Source: Mesorhabditis belari (lineage: Eukaryota > Nematoda > Chromadorea > Rhabditida > Rhabditidae). Taken from it: a stretch of 64,000 nucleotides of DNA. Positions within the stretch are counted from its first letter, which is position 1. Each line of letters opens with the position of its first letter. The stretch is taken from positions 3,062,501-3,126,500 of the forward strand of contig CAUEEP010000741.1 of the NCBI GenBank assembly GCA_958450365.1. Reading direction: 5' to 3'. Positions 11,095 through 22,470 of this stretch are shown here, piece by piece. The position numbers and the translations under genes are program-made. The notes below the pieces were generated by a model. It ran no database searches, was not told where the DNA came from, and was given only the letters and a program-made list of their open reading frames with translations.

Positions 11095-11860
11095 TTAAAC
11101 AAGACTATCACTTGCCGGTTGATAGGCTGAATATCTTTTTGTGAGTGAATACCCGTCATTTTCTTCCCGATTTGATTGAATATTGTGACGGCTACAAAAA
11201 TAGAGACAAACGGCAACGAAAAATAGAGAAATACAAGCAAATTCGGAGATATAGATCAAAATAAAGGCGAGATTTCGAGATATCCAATCGGCAAGGTAAT
11301 CTGTAATATTGTAAGATTGTGGAGCATTTGATACGTTGCCTTTGCCATTTGCCATTGGCAATCTAACTTTGAGCTCAAATTTCTTGGTGTTGGGACGTTC
11401 AATTTAAATGTTTTTGGTATCATTAGATGCGCCGCGTCTTTCTCTATCGATTGATACAAAAACTATTTAAATTGGACGGCCCAAAGCCAAGAAATTTAAG
11501 CTCAAAGTTAGATTGCTAATGGCAAAGGGGCGGGGCGACCTTTTAAACGCGACCCGGCCCCTTCGCCATTGGCAATCTAACTTTAAGCTTAAATTTCTTG
11601 GTGTTGGATTGTCCAGTTTAAATGCTTTTGGTATCATTCGATGCGCCGCGTCTTTCTCTATCGATTGCTATAAAAACTATTTGAATTGAACAGCCGAACA
11701 TCAAGAAATTAGAGCTCAAAGTTAGATTGCCAAAAGGGGCGGGTATTCCGATATTGTAACGATACCAGATCTTGTTTTTTGAGCCTAATAGATTGACAAG
11801 AACTAGAAGCAAGATTACGGCAATTTTTTTTTTGAAAGTAGACTTTTCTTTTGAATGCAT
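11095..11860 (-). CDS. Small signal-peptide/single-pass membrane protein, interrupted by two MITEs
   Basis: An ATG at 11860 opens KKKIAVILLLVLVNLLGSK, a typical cleavable signal, ending near 11747 in WYRYNIG. After two inserted hairpin MITEs (11565-11735 and 11351-11525) the minus strand reads NVSNAPQSYNITDYLADW (two N-glycosylation sequons), then a hydrophobic helix ILIYISEFACISLFFVAVCL and a basic/polar tail ending at 11095. This fits a short type I membrane protein. The splice joining both parts is not certain, and the MITEs may have broken the gene. I do not recognise a family; the layout resembles the gene at 14744-16432. Confidence 0.45.
11351..11525. mobile_element. Hairpin MITE, copy 1
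   Basis: Long inverted halves: GCCATTGGCAATCTAACTTT and its complement at the other end, with AGCTCAAATTTCTTGGTGTT continuing the stem. The loop contains GATGCGCCGCGTCTTTCTCT. No coding capacity. Confidence 0.85.
11565..11735. mobile_element. Hairpin MITE, copy 2
   Basis: Same family as the element at 11351, in the same orientation. The two are separated by a short GC-rich palindromic linker (GGGGCGGGGCGACC / GACCCGGCCCC). Confidence 0.85.
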
Positions 11861-12415
11861 TCATTAAAGAAATAATTTGATTTGTAATTTGATTTGATTT
11901 GCATTTGAAATTGTCGATTTTCATTTCCATTTTTCCATTGTCTCGTTGAGTAGAGAAACATTTTAAAGCCTTTAAAGCCTTAAACTTAGCAATTAACAGG
12001 AAAATTCAAAAGAAATCCCACCTTTATATCGATCGACACATTCACTTGATCTCGATTTTCGAGAGCTTTCTCTAAAATAGCCGATTTTTATATGAAAATG
12101 GTGTTTTTCATTGTTTGGCTAAGTTTTTAACTAAATTTCAACTAAATTTCCACTCACTTTGGTGTATTATAAGCCCAAGAAAGAAAACGATGAGGAAAAG
12201 GATGAAGGCGAGCTTTTGAACGAGACGGTTTCCCCAGATTGATCGTGGCATGCACCTGGAAAAGTCAATCATTCGATTTATCCAATTTTTTTTCTAAAAT
12301 GTCCCAACTCTTGTAAAGTACCGTTATTAAGGAATTTTCTAAAAACCAGATTAGAGTGTTTTCTTTGTGGCTTTTCTGAAAGATGGGCAATTTAGAAAAC
12401 TACCATAATCTTCTT

Positions 12416-12592
12416 TCAGCTCACTCAGATCAGCTCACCCAGATCAGCTCATTCAGATCAGCTCACTCAAATCAGCTCACCCAGATCAGGTCACTCAGAT
12501 CAGCTCACTCAGATCAGCTCAATCAGATCAGCTCACCCAGATCAGCTCATTCAGATCAGCTCACTCAGATCAGCTCACTCAGATCAGCTTAA
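12416..12592. repeat. 14-bp minisatellite (AGCTCACTCAGATC)n
   Basis: About twelve tandem units with C/T variation at two positions. Confidence 0.95.
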
Positions 12593-12775
12593 TGCTTTCA
12601 TTGATCGTCTAAACGAATGAAAGCATTTCATCGTCGATTAGCAATTCATCGTCTAGATCATCGATGACAAAATTCGAAAGGAAAATCACGGTCCAAACTA
12701 TTCAGCTTTTAGAAAACGGATTACTCTCAATGAACACACTCAAATCGTTATTGGACATTTGATCCGCGCCCCGCC

Positions 12776-12956
12776 GCTTTTCCCATTAGTACTTTAACTT
12801 TGAGCTCAAACTTCTTGGTGTTCAGTTGTTTAATTCTAATATTCTTGGTATTATTAGATGCGCCGCGTCTTTCTCTATCGATTGGTACGAAAACTATTTG
12901 AATTGAACAGTCCAACACCAAGAAACTTGAGCTCAAAGTCAGATTGCCAATGGCAA
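12776..12956. mobile_element. Hairpin MITE, copy 3
   Basis: Same family as 11351 and 11565 (loop GATGCGCCGCGTCTTTCTCT). The outer flanks CATTTGAT and ATCAAATG suggest that the inverted repeat extends further here. Confidence 0.85.
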
Positions 12957-13889
12957 AGGAACAGGGCAATCAAATGCCCCACAATCCAAATAGACATAGA
13001 AACAAAAAGCGTAGAAAACGAATAATCTAGAAATTGTTTGGAAAAAGAAATCTTTTACAAAATTTAACTAGACAATTAGCTATAATTGCTTTATATTAAC
13101 ACAGTCATTTGACTTTTAGTTATCAAAATTGATTTCATACAATACAATGTACAATATACAATACAATTTCATTCAAAGAATCCTTTACTAGTACAGAAAA
13201 CTGCAAAAAATATCTATTTCTTCAAATTTAATGACATAAAAATTGACAGAAAATCAATAGATTTTTGAATTTTTCATTTGGATCGCTTTTTCGAAGGGTT
13301 TTTTTTAAAGAAAAAGACATTTTTTGGGAAAGAACTTAGTGAAAAAAAGGTGAGATTGATGAAAAAAGATAAAAGAAAAGGTGTTAGGAAAAAGGAAAGG
13401 AAAGGAAAAGGAAACGGAAAAAATTAGAGAGAAAAAAAGGGACTATCCTTGTGTCTTTTGAACGGTTTTCATTACACAACTCACTTTCGAAGAAGGGAAA
13501 TTATTGTTTATTCGGAGTGTGACACAAAAAAACAACAACGACACTTATCACTTTAAAGATCTCCCAGCGAGAGCTTTCTCGAAGGTATAAAACAGACGAA
13601 ATCTTTTGTCTATGAAGTCGGTGCCTCTCTTTCGTATTCTTTCTGAAGCTTGGTGTATTGTGTGCTGCTCTTTTGCCATTACCATTGTTAAATCGATCAA
13701 ATTTTAGTACTTTTTGCTTTACGCCACAGTCGTAACGCCTCTTGAATGCGGATCTGAAAAGCTCATTCTATGACAAACGTTAACGAGCCGACAGCGAAAA
13801 GTTTTTGAAGTTTTCGAGATGTACCCGCGGAGTTTGCATAAAGGTCGTCCATCTCGATCAACGATTGAAATTCATCGACGAAATGGTAA
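12957..13889. other. AT-rich spacer with a dispersed inverted block
   Basis: No supported gene. 13500-13700 (TCGGAGTGTGACACAAAAAA ... GAAGCTTGGTGTATTGTGTG) recurs in reverse at 20215-20430 and in part, direct, at 20855-20910. 13370-13440 is purine-rich. Confidence 0.6.
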
Positions 13890-14280
13890 CCAATTTGGAA
13901 CCAATTTGGAACCAATTGGGAACCCAATGGCAACCAAATCGGAATCAATTTGGAACCAATTTGGAACCAATTTGGAGCCAATTTGGAGCCAATTTGGAGC
14001 CAATTTGGAGCCAATTGCGAACCCAATGGGAACCAAATGAGAACCAAATCGGAACCAAGTGGGAACCAAATGGGAACCAAATGGTAAACAATTGGGATCC
14101 AAATGCGAACCAAATGCGAACCGATTCAGCTACAATTCGAAGCCCAATAGGAACCAATTGAGAACCAAATGGAAACCAAATCAGAACCGCCTGGGAACGA
14201 AATGGGAACCAATTTGGAACCAATTGGGATCCAAATGGCAACCAAATCCGAACCAAGTGCGAACCAATTGAGAATCAAAT
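13890..14280. repeat. 11-bp minisatellite (GGAACCAATTT)n
   Basis: Units of GGAACCAATTT, GGAGCCAATTT and GGAACCAAATG. It shares the core, the period and the 3' flank with the array at 10205. Confidence 0.95.
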
Positions 14281-14743
14281 GGAAATCTTGCACAGTTTGC
14301 ATAAAGGTTGTAGATAAAATGTTAGTCTTTTGAGTAATTAAGAATATACAGAGTGTCCGGAAAGGGTATTTTGTTCTTTTGTTCTTTTTGAGCAAAAAAG
14401 TAATATTTTAATAAATAGTTCGTGCAAATGAGCAAATAGAGTAAATGAGCTTTAATGGTAACCGAAAGAAAAACTGAAAACGTAAAAGATGGGAAAGTGA
14501 GTTAACAATGTGACAAAACAAAACAAGTGAGTTAAGAATCTGTAAAATGATAAGAATACTGTGAAAGTTTAGGATTTTCTCTAATTAAATCATGTTAGAA
14601 TGAAAGTATTTGATTGGATGACTGGGCAAGATGTTCAAAAGCCAGTTCAGAGCCAGGTCCAGGTCTGGTTTCTAGGCCAGTCAGAACAGAAAACCAGGAC
14701 AGGAGCATAAAGCCATTCGATTAGCGATTCGCTGTTTATTGAT

Positions 14744-16432
14744 TCAGAGAGGAGTGTACTGAAATTTTATCCGCTTTAAAGAGCATTTTACATTTTTTAA
14801 AACTTACATTCTTGAGACCGGTGCTGCGGAATGGAACCTCGTGTTGTTGGGATGTCGACTCGAGCTGTGAAATACTGCAATTGGTCCAAATTTTAGTATT
14901 TCATTTAGAAATTTGCTTTACCGACTGCGTTGACGTTGAATTGAACGGCAGAAATTGAATAATTTGAGATTCCCAGTCAAAGCAACAATGATGACGCCAA
15001 TGATGATTGCAATGACGATCGCAATGAGAATCACGATGATCACGAGGGCAACGATCAACAAATACGATTGAAGTACGTCCAGGATTCGATCTGAAATAGT
15101 GAAATTAGTTACAGGTCTAACTAGGAAAGGTCAGATTTGGATCAGATCAATCCGAACCAAAGCTAGATTACTTACGCAAGTTACGGGCAAGAGAATGCAA
15201 TCGAAGCTAAAAACTACAAGCTAAAGACTCAAAACTATTCAAAATTCAACTTATTGCTTAAAAAATAAAAATAAAAATGTAAAAACATCGATCTAAAGCG
15301 GATCGAAGTAGGATGTTAAGAATGCGAGACAGCGGCACTATAACTCCTTGTTATAGTGCTGCTTGTACTACACGACCAGATCACTTGTTTGGTGAGTGGC
15401 GGTAACCGTTAGAAATTCATATTCGTTCAAATTTCAAATGTGTTTGTATAGAAATCTAGAGCATTTAGGCAAAAAAAAAAAACTAAAAACACGATCGTGT
15501 TGCTCGTGGCTGACTTGCGTAAATCATAAAGCTTTGGCTCGAGTTGCGAAATCTCACTGTTCCCTAGTAAAAGTAAAGAAATCGACTTATAAAGTAAATT
15601 CAAGTTTATCGAAATCGTTTTTTGAAATCGTTTTCTGGATTGCTACTGTTTCTTATTGATTTTGATAATAAAATTTAGAGATAGCTGAAGAAAAATTAGA
15701 TGAAAAAGAAAACGAACGATGTCCGGCAGATGTTTCATTTGGATGATCACTCGCTTGTTGAGTTGAATGAACTGAAAACGTTGTTTAGATAGAGCGCGTA
15801 CAATTTACAATTTCATTTTCTGATTTCATTGCTCTCAAAAATCTTAGCTACTCTTTCAAAGCTTTTAAAAAGCACATTTTAGAAAGTACATTTTAGAAAG
15901 CACATTTTAGAAAGTACATTTTAGAAAGTACATTTTAGAAAGTACATTTTAGAAAGCACATTTTAGAAAGCACATTTTAGAAAGTACATTATTATTAAGA
16001 GCATTGGTAGTAGAGTGTGTTCCTCGCGAGTAATGCGCTTTTTAAAACGCATACTTGGGAAAAAATTACCGTACAATTTTAGCAAAAATTATTGTAAAAA
16101 ATGACGGAAAAATCACGAGCCCCGCGCCTTATATACGTCACTTTTTAAAGATACTCAGCCAATGTAAAATGTAAAATGCCTTCCAATGTAAAAAATAATT
16201 TTTTTTTGAAAAACCTGCGCAAAAAATTCCTTTCATATTTTTTTCGCGCCGGCGCACTTTTTAGAAAACGCATTACTCGACAATTACCAGAGCTATTACT
16301 CGAGTAAAAGATTACTCGTGCAAATTTATTCGAGTAACTACTTACTCGCGAGGAACACACTCTAATTGGTAGAATAATCTCACCTCCGCATACGTAAGTT
16401 GAGCACAATAAGATAAGCAAGATTTGCTTCAT
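14744..16432 (-). CDS. Small signal-peptide/transmembrane protein (duplicated family)
   Basis: The ATG at 16432 follows an AATCGATTCAG acceptor, so it is probably trans-spliced. The first exon (16384-16432) encodes MKQILLILLCSTYVCG, a signal peptide, and ends in phase 1. An exon at 14922-15090 in the fitting phase encodes RILDVLQSY followed by a long hydrophobic helix (LLIVALVIIVILIAIVIAI...) and a basic end. Exons 14808-14874 (ISQLESTSQQHEVPFRSTGL) and 14744-14758 complete a short cytosolic tail with a TGA stop. Optional exons may lie at about 15750 and 15560. Related copies exist at 21025, at 27573 and, as the 3' end only, at 33933. The long first intron carries a 14-bp array and a hAT-type MITE. 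I do not recognise the family. Confidence 0.5.
15861..15990. repeat. 14-bp minisatellite (AAAGTACATTTTAG)n
   Basis: About nine units of AAAG(T/C)ACATTTTAG. The right-arm counterpart near 27655 has only about one unit, so the array grew after the arms separated. Confidence 0.9.
16011..16364. mobile_element. hAT-type MITE with 8-bp target duplication
   Basis: Terminal inverted repeats begin TAGAGTGTGTTCCTCGCGAG and end with the complement. ATTGGTAG is duplicated on both sides (16003-16010 and 16365-16372). Paralogous sites at about 21008 (GTATTGGTAGAGTAATC) and about 27640 lack the insert, which proves insertion. The TIR start and the 8-base duplication are hAT features. The interior has no open frame and holds motifs such as TTACTCGAGTAA. 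Confidence 0.88.
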
Positions 16433-16685
16433 TTTCTGAATCGATTGATTAGATTTGAAAAATAATATTAGCGTGCGAATATCTGTGAAAAAATAATCGA
16501 AAAAAAAACAGCTTGTGAAGGCGAGGGCTTGTCTGCTGTGATAACGAACAATTGGCTTTTAAGTGACTGACCGTGCCATCCGGTGACCTCATTTGCACCG
16601 ACAACGCATACCTTAATGTTTTTAGTTGAACACTTGTAAAATTTTTAGTTTCAACATCATGAAAGCGTGTTGATGGAAACGGAAG

Positions 16686-17175
16686 TTAGGGAATAAACGT
16701 AGGTAGGCTGGGTTGGTGATGGAGCAAAAGGGAATAAACGTAGGTAGGCTGGGTTGGTGATGGAGAAAAAGGGAATAAACGTAGGTAGGCTGGGTTGGTG
16801 ATGGAGCAAAAGGGAATAAACGTAGGTAGGCTGGGTTGGTGATGGAGCAAAAGGGAATAAACGTAGGTAGGCTGGGTTGGTGATGGAGAAAAAGGGAATA
16901 AACGTAGGTAGGCTGGGTTGGTGATGGAGAAAAAGGGAATAAACGTAGGTAGGCTGGGTTGGTGATGGAGAAAAAGGGAATAAACGTAGGTAGGCTGGGT
17001 TGGTGATGGAGCAAAAGGGAATAAACGTAGGTAGGCTGGGTTGGTGATGGAGCAAAAGGGAATAAACGTAGGTAGGCTGGGTTGGTGATGGAGAAAAAGG
17101 GAATAAACGTAGGTAGGCTGGGTTGGTGATGGAAAAAAAAGGGAATAAACGTAGGTAAGCTGGGTTGGTGATGCA
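16686..17175. repeat. 41-bp minisatellite, about 12 copies
   Basis: The unit contains GGGAATAAACGTAGGTAGGC then TGGGTTGGTGATGGAG(A/C)AAA. The right arm at about 27275-27325 keeps a single unit in reverse. The 200-residue open frames on the minus strand are produced by the repeat. Confidence 0.97.
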
Positions 17176-17229
17176 AAAAAGTTAAGCACGCAATGCCAGC
17201 AACGCAAATTTTGCATATCCCCAGCACGC

Positions 17230-18469
17230 ACCCACTGGACTGACCAACACCACAATAAATATCAGAGAGTTGAAGCGAGAATCATTCGAGATCATTATCA
17301 TTATCATTATTTATCATTCGAGAAACCCAATCTACCCGCCACCCCAATCCACCCCAAACTTGAGTACTGAAAGTTTAAAATGTGCCCTTTAAATGAGCCC
17401 TGGTGTACATATTTCATGTTATAAAGCGATTTTCTTGCCGGAAGCCTAATCATTCACACAGATTCACACAGCCAGAGCTAAATGTTCGATTTTAGCTTAT
17501 CCTAACTACAATATGGATAGATTTAAACGTATAGGTAAATGACTAATAACATAAAAGCCTAAAAAGTCTCTCTTCTATATAGATGCCCTTATCTGGCTGG
17601 TCATTTGATCTGAATATTTATACTTTATCTTTTTCTATACAGCTAACCGTTGTGCCTAGAGTAAAGAGCTAATCCTTGAAGATTCAGCTCTGAAATGAGC
17701 TCTGTGAAACACTACATCTAGTTACAATTATCATTTGGCAGAGTTTATTTGTTCTTAAGTACTTGAGTTCAGTTCTTAAGTACTCTTAAGTTCAGTTTTT
17801 AAGTCAAAGCCCTTACTAATGAAGAAATATCGAAGAGCCGTGGTTAAATAATTTTAAATCAAAATGTACAAAGAGGCAAAATTGAATTTTTCAAGTTATA
17901 TTGCAAGTAGAATTGGTCGAGTTAACAAAAAAAAATGATTTCCTTAGTAACTCGTTTCAAACAAAGACGGCTACAGAAAGCAAAAGGTTCAGAATCATAT
18001 GTGGCAATTCGATCGGCGAAACTGTAGTCAGGCGAAACTGTAGTCAGACGAAGCTGTATGACATGGAGTGAATCGGCGGGTGAATAAAAATGAATGAGAT
18101 GATTCTTATCACTCTTCTCAAAATATTCAATGAATGTTTACATATTTTCAGGAAATGGCGTGATAAAACAAGAGAAATGGTAAAACAAAAGATAAAACAA
18201 GAGAAATGGCGTGATTAAGATGGATGAATTAAATGAATTGGCTGTTGTGAATTGGATGGATTGATGAATTGATTGTTATGAATGAATAGATTGATTGTTA
18301 AAGCTTTATTGTTTAAAGCTGTTTGCTTAGGAGTAAACGGATATGGACTAGAATTTGGGTTAACTTAAAGAGTGGATTTCTTTTGATATCCTATCATCTC
18401 TAACACCCCAACAACCCGACTCAACTCCTTCAGCGTATTAGAGGGGAGTCCCTCCACCCAACATATTCT
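17230..18469. other. Inverted-repeat arm, no gene
   Basis: 17215-17480 recurs direct at 22590-22830 and inverted at 27030-27240. 17480-18000 recurs inverted at 26440-27030. No splice-supported exon is seen. Confidence 0.6.
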
Positions 18470-19689
18470 ATAACTTAAGTCAAAATCTTGACAGCCAATC
18501 TAAAGAAGATTAGATTTTGTTACAAACTCGTAACAGATACTACGGAAGGCAAGTTGTGTTTTGACCCTTGTTTGCTTTAAATTCTTTGTTCGCTTTGAAA
18601 AACTCTTCTCGACATACCATTCCGGGACACCTCACTGATAGAATAAAATAAGAGAAATGGCGTGATTATGAAAGAGATTTTTGTGAAAAGGGTGAATAGC
18701 CGGGGGATCGGGGGAATGAAAAGGCGCGAAATACGTATAAACGCATTGAATATTTTGAAAAGAGTGATCCTTATCAGCTCTTTAACTTTCTTTTTCTACT
18801 GTCTTCGAGTTGATTTTTGCGTTAAGCGTTATATTTTTGTATTCTTCGTTTGCTTTGAAAAGCTTCTCTTGACATTCCATTCCGGGACACCTCACGCAAA
18901 CTACGCAATACAAGTTAGAGCTACTAAACAAAGTCGTTTACCGCTTGTACAAAAGAAATGGCGTGATTAAGAAAGAGATTCTTGTGAAAAGGGTGAATAG
19001 CCGGGGGAATCGGGGAATGAAAAGGGAATGAAAATAGAGTATACTCAATTGCATAAGTTGCCAAATTTACAGGAAGATCCCTCCAACCGTTTTCGCTAGG
19101 TCACAGTTTATAGATTTTGTGAAAAAATGGCCTTTTGTTGAGTTGAGGCGCTGTTTGAGTTCTCTTTTAAATATTATTTTGTAGAGAATTAGTTACCCTT
19201 CTACGGATATCAAACGCATATCATTTGACAAAGTCTGTTATAAGTTTTACAAATTTCTTTCATTTTCGGCGCCGACTCATTCTCCCCAACCCAATAGCTT
19301 CAACTTTTAAAAACATTAATTCAAATTATGTGAAACAAAACTATGCGGGCAATACAAGTTAGAGCTACTAAACAAAGTCGTTTATCGCTTGAAAAAAAAG
19401 GCTCAAAAGTTTGCTTTGAGTGCCAAAAAGTAACCGTTTTGACTGTTTCAAGACTCTACCAAAAAGTAACCGTTTTAGCTGTTTCAAGAAAGTGTAAGAC
19501 CGCAATTTTGCAGCAATTTCGTGTAAATTTAAAGATTTTAAACGTTTAAATCATCTAAATTAAGTTTTTTAACTTGTTTACATTCGTAAAGATCATTTCT
19601 GAATACGTAACGCCAAGATTTTGTGCTCAACATGACTCATTTCCCCTCACAACTTCTCTGATATCTGCTGTGGAATCTGCTGATTAGGC

Positions 19690-19790
19690 AGATCCTGATA
19701 AGTTGATCGCCGATTGATCGACAAGTTAAGCTCACAGGTTAAGTTTGCTCACAGGATCAGGGTTCGATCCCTTGTGCAGCTTTTTCGTTT
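19690..19790 (+). repeat. tRNA-like B-box sequence
   Basis: CAGGGTTCGATCCCTTGTGC followed by a T-run resembles a tRNA T arm with a Pol III terminator. No convincing D or anticodon arm is found upstream. Confidence 0.3.
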
Positions 19791-20214
19791 GTTTTTCTTC
19801 CTTTTTGAAACCAAATTTTCAATTGAAATTTTACACGTTAGGAAAGTCATCTGGGATATTTTGATTTCAGATTCGGATTCCACATAGCCACTTCTATAAA
19901 GTGCAAAGGATGTGAAAAGGTCACCTTGAGTTTGTGCTTTTCCCTGGTTAGGTTAATTAATAAAAACATCATTCGGTCATATCCACATTTGCGTCAAATC
20001 GACTATCACTCTCTAAATTTGCAATCTTTGCAATTAGCATTAAAAAGCCTCATTAAACTAGTGAAAGTTTTCAATTTCAATTTCAATTTCAATTTTTCCA
20101 TTTAAAATAGCAAATCAATCAATTTTATAGGAATAGAATGCAAAAGGAATTCAGATTTTTGTAATGCAAATTGCAAAAATGGAAATTTAAAGGGATTTAA
20201 CCGATTTGATTTAA

Positions 20215-20430
20215 TGAGAAATAACCAAAAAGTATCGAAATTTGATCGATTTAACAATGGCAATGGCAAAAGAGCAGCACAAAATACACCAAGCTTCAGA
20301 AAGAACAAGAAAGAGAGGCACCGCCTTTGATAGACAAAAGATCTCATCTGTTTTACGCCTTCGAGAAAGCTCTCGCTGATCTTTAAAGTGATAAGTGTTG
20401 TCCTTGCTTTTTTGTGTCACACTCCGAATC
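20215..20430. repeat. Inverted copy of the 13500-13700 block
   Basis: Carries GAGCAGCACAAAATACACCA and TTTTTGTGTCACACTCCGAA, the complements of sequence at 13500-13700. Confidence 0.8.
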
Positions 20431-21024
20431 GGATAAAATCACGCCATTCCTTTTTTCGTATATCAGTGAGGTGTCCCGGAATGGCATGTCAAGGGAAGTT
20501 TTTCAAAGCGAACGAAGAATTTAAAGCAAACAAGGGTCAAAACACAACTTGCCTCCCGTAGTTGCCTCAGAACTTGCCTCCCGTAGTTGCCTCAGAACTT
20601 GCCTGATTACGAGTTTGTAAACAAAAAATCTAATCTTCTTTAGATTGGTTGGGAAGATTTTGACTTAAGTTACAATTAAATAAGTCGGCGAACTGTTTCT
20701 GAAACGTGTTACTTCAATTGGTCGTTTTCATTTCATTTTTCATCTTATTTTTCGCTCAAAAGCCCCTCGAACACTGGTCAGCAATTTCCGGGACACCTCA
20801 CTGATATACGAAAAACAAACAAACAAGAGAAATGGCGTGATTTTATCAGATTCGGAGTGTGACACAAAAAAGCAAGGACAACACTTATCACTTAATGATC
20901 TCTTAGAAAATGCGACAAATCTATATATTACTTACACAAGTTAAGGGGAAAAGAATGCAATCGAAGCTAAAGACTACAAGTTTTGAAGTACATTAATTTG
21001 AAAGTATTGGTAGAGTAATCTCAC

Positions 21025-21073
21025 CTCCAAATACGTTAGTTGAGCACAATAGAATAAGGAAGATTTGTCGCAT
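21025..21073 (-). pseudogene. Isolated signal-peptide exon of the small membrane gene family
   Basis: The ATG at 21073 reads MRQIFLILLCSTNVFG and ends at the same GGAG/GTGAG donor as the exons at 16384-16432 and 27573-27621. No downstream exons of the family follow, so this is a fragment. It preserves the empty site of the hAT MITE. Confidence 0.7.
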
Positions 21074-21239
21074 TTTCTAAATCGATAGTAATTATTTATT
21101 ATGAGGTAAATGCATAAGAAATGCGGATTTCAACATTTTCAACATAAATTCCCAACGATAGAAAGCTGATGTTATAAACGAGAATCGATGAATGTTATAA
21201 ACTATTTTTGAAAGTTGTAAATCTCCTCTACAAAATAGA

Positions 21240-22470
21240 CTAAAACGTGTTTCAATTAATCGAAGCATTGAAGAGATTTCGAGGGCGAAATGCGAGTGAC
21301 CAAAAGAAGGAATCGAGTCACTTTAGGGGCAAGTTTAGTGTCGTCAAAATAGAGTTAGCTTCCCAGAATTGAAGCTTTAAAACAAGAAAGGATAACTATA
21401 TATGAATTTATTAAAAAAGTCTAATGGAAATGCATTTACAGAAATTTAGATAGAGCGTAAGTTCAAAACCCTCTAAATTGTCAAAAAAAACCGGCTTATT
21501 CACAAAAAAAGAAAATTGTAAATACAAAGTTTTCCCATGAAATGATCCAAACTCTTAATTATTTTGAATAATATTGAATGATATTGAATAATATTGAATG
21601 ATATTGAATGATATTGAATGAAAGGCGCTCATTTTCCACTATATAGTCAAAGCCGAACTCTTGTGAAAGTGGGATTTTCAAAAAGTGTGTTTTTTTGGTC
21701 ACTCGCATTTCGCCCTCAAAATTTTTTCAATGGTTCGATCAATTGAAACACGTTTTAGGTTTTAGGGCGTTTTGGGGCAAACACCTATAGTTGAGAGGCA
21801 AACGGCAAACGGGGGGCAAACGGCTCTAGCAAACGGCTATAGTGAAATCTTCAATTTTTTTGGAAAGCTAACTCTATTTTGACGACACTAAACTTGTCCC
21901 TAAAGTGACTCGATTCCTTCTTTTGGTCACTCGCATTTCACCCTCGAAATCTCTTCAATGCTTCGATCAATTCAAACACGTTTTAGGTTTTAGGGCGTTT
22001 TGAGGGAAAACAGCTATAGTTGAGATTGACAATTGATTCAGAAAAACAAAAATAGTTATGCGGTATTCGCCAGCACTAAAATCAGACTTTTCGTCTAGAC
22101 TCGTTAAATAAAAAATGTCGAACTTTTAATCGGAAGAAGAATTGAAAAGGAAAGGGTCTTTCCCTGTTTATATGAAAGTATAAAAAGAAAATGGGCTGAT
22201 TTAATGATAAGAAAGAGGGGAGGGGACTAAAGAAGAAGAAAGGGATCGACGTAACCAAATCTGTTTCACTCCAGGCCAACATTTTCTATTCTTGACTCGG
22301 AAATGTTTTGATCGGCAACGCAAAATTTTGAATCTTTTAAAGATTTAAGACAATTTTGAGGGTTTTGAACTTACGCTCTATCTTAATTTCTGTAAATGCA
22401 TTTCCGTTTGACTTTTTTAATGAATTCATATATCGTTATTTCTCTTGTAAAACATTAAAGCTGTTCTAAA
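21240..22470. mobile_element. Nested inverted-repeat element
   Basis: Two sets of inverted arms: about 21240-21360 against 21845-21990 (GTGACTCGATTCCTTCTTTT) and about 21375-21485 against 22345-22445 (TTCAAAACCCTCTAAATTGT and its relatives). A third partial copy lies at 21695-21790. No transposase frame. The terminal duplication is not resolved. Confidence 0.65.

Larger units (their letters stand above)
14744..18000. repeat. Large inverted repeat, left arm, inner part
   Basis: The sequence from the membrane exon at about 15060 through the signal exon, the 41-bp array flank and on to about 18000 recurs inverted at 26440-28285. The right arm lacks the hAT MITE and most of the 41-bp array. Confidence 0.8.
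18470..20690. mobile_element. Compound foldback element
   Basis: The outer arms at about 18470-18672 and 20440-20690 are inverted copies (ATTCCGGGACACCTCACTGA and its complement, GTTTTGACCCTTGTTTGC, GACTTAAGT). The same terminal block recurs direct at 18846-18900 and 20785-20840. AGAGAAATGGCGTGATTA occurs repeatedly near these blocks (18170, 18205, 18653, 18953, 20824). The interior has no recognisable transposase. It lies near the centre of the larger inverted repeat. Confidence 0.65.

Noticed and set aside
16622..17255. Minus-strand open frames of up to 201 codons
   Set aside because: Created by the 41-bp tandem repeat; several frames are open at once and the residues simply repeat.
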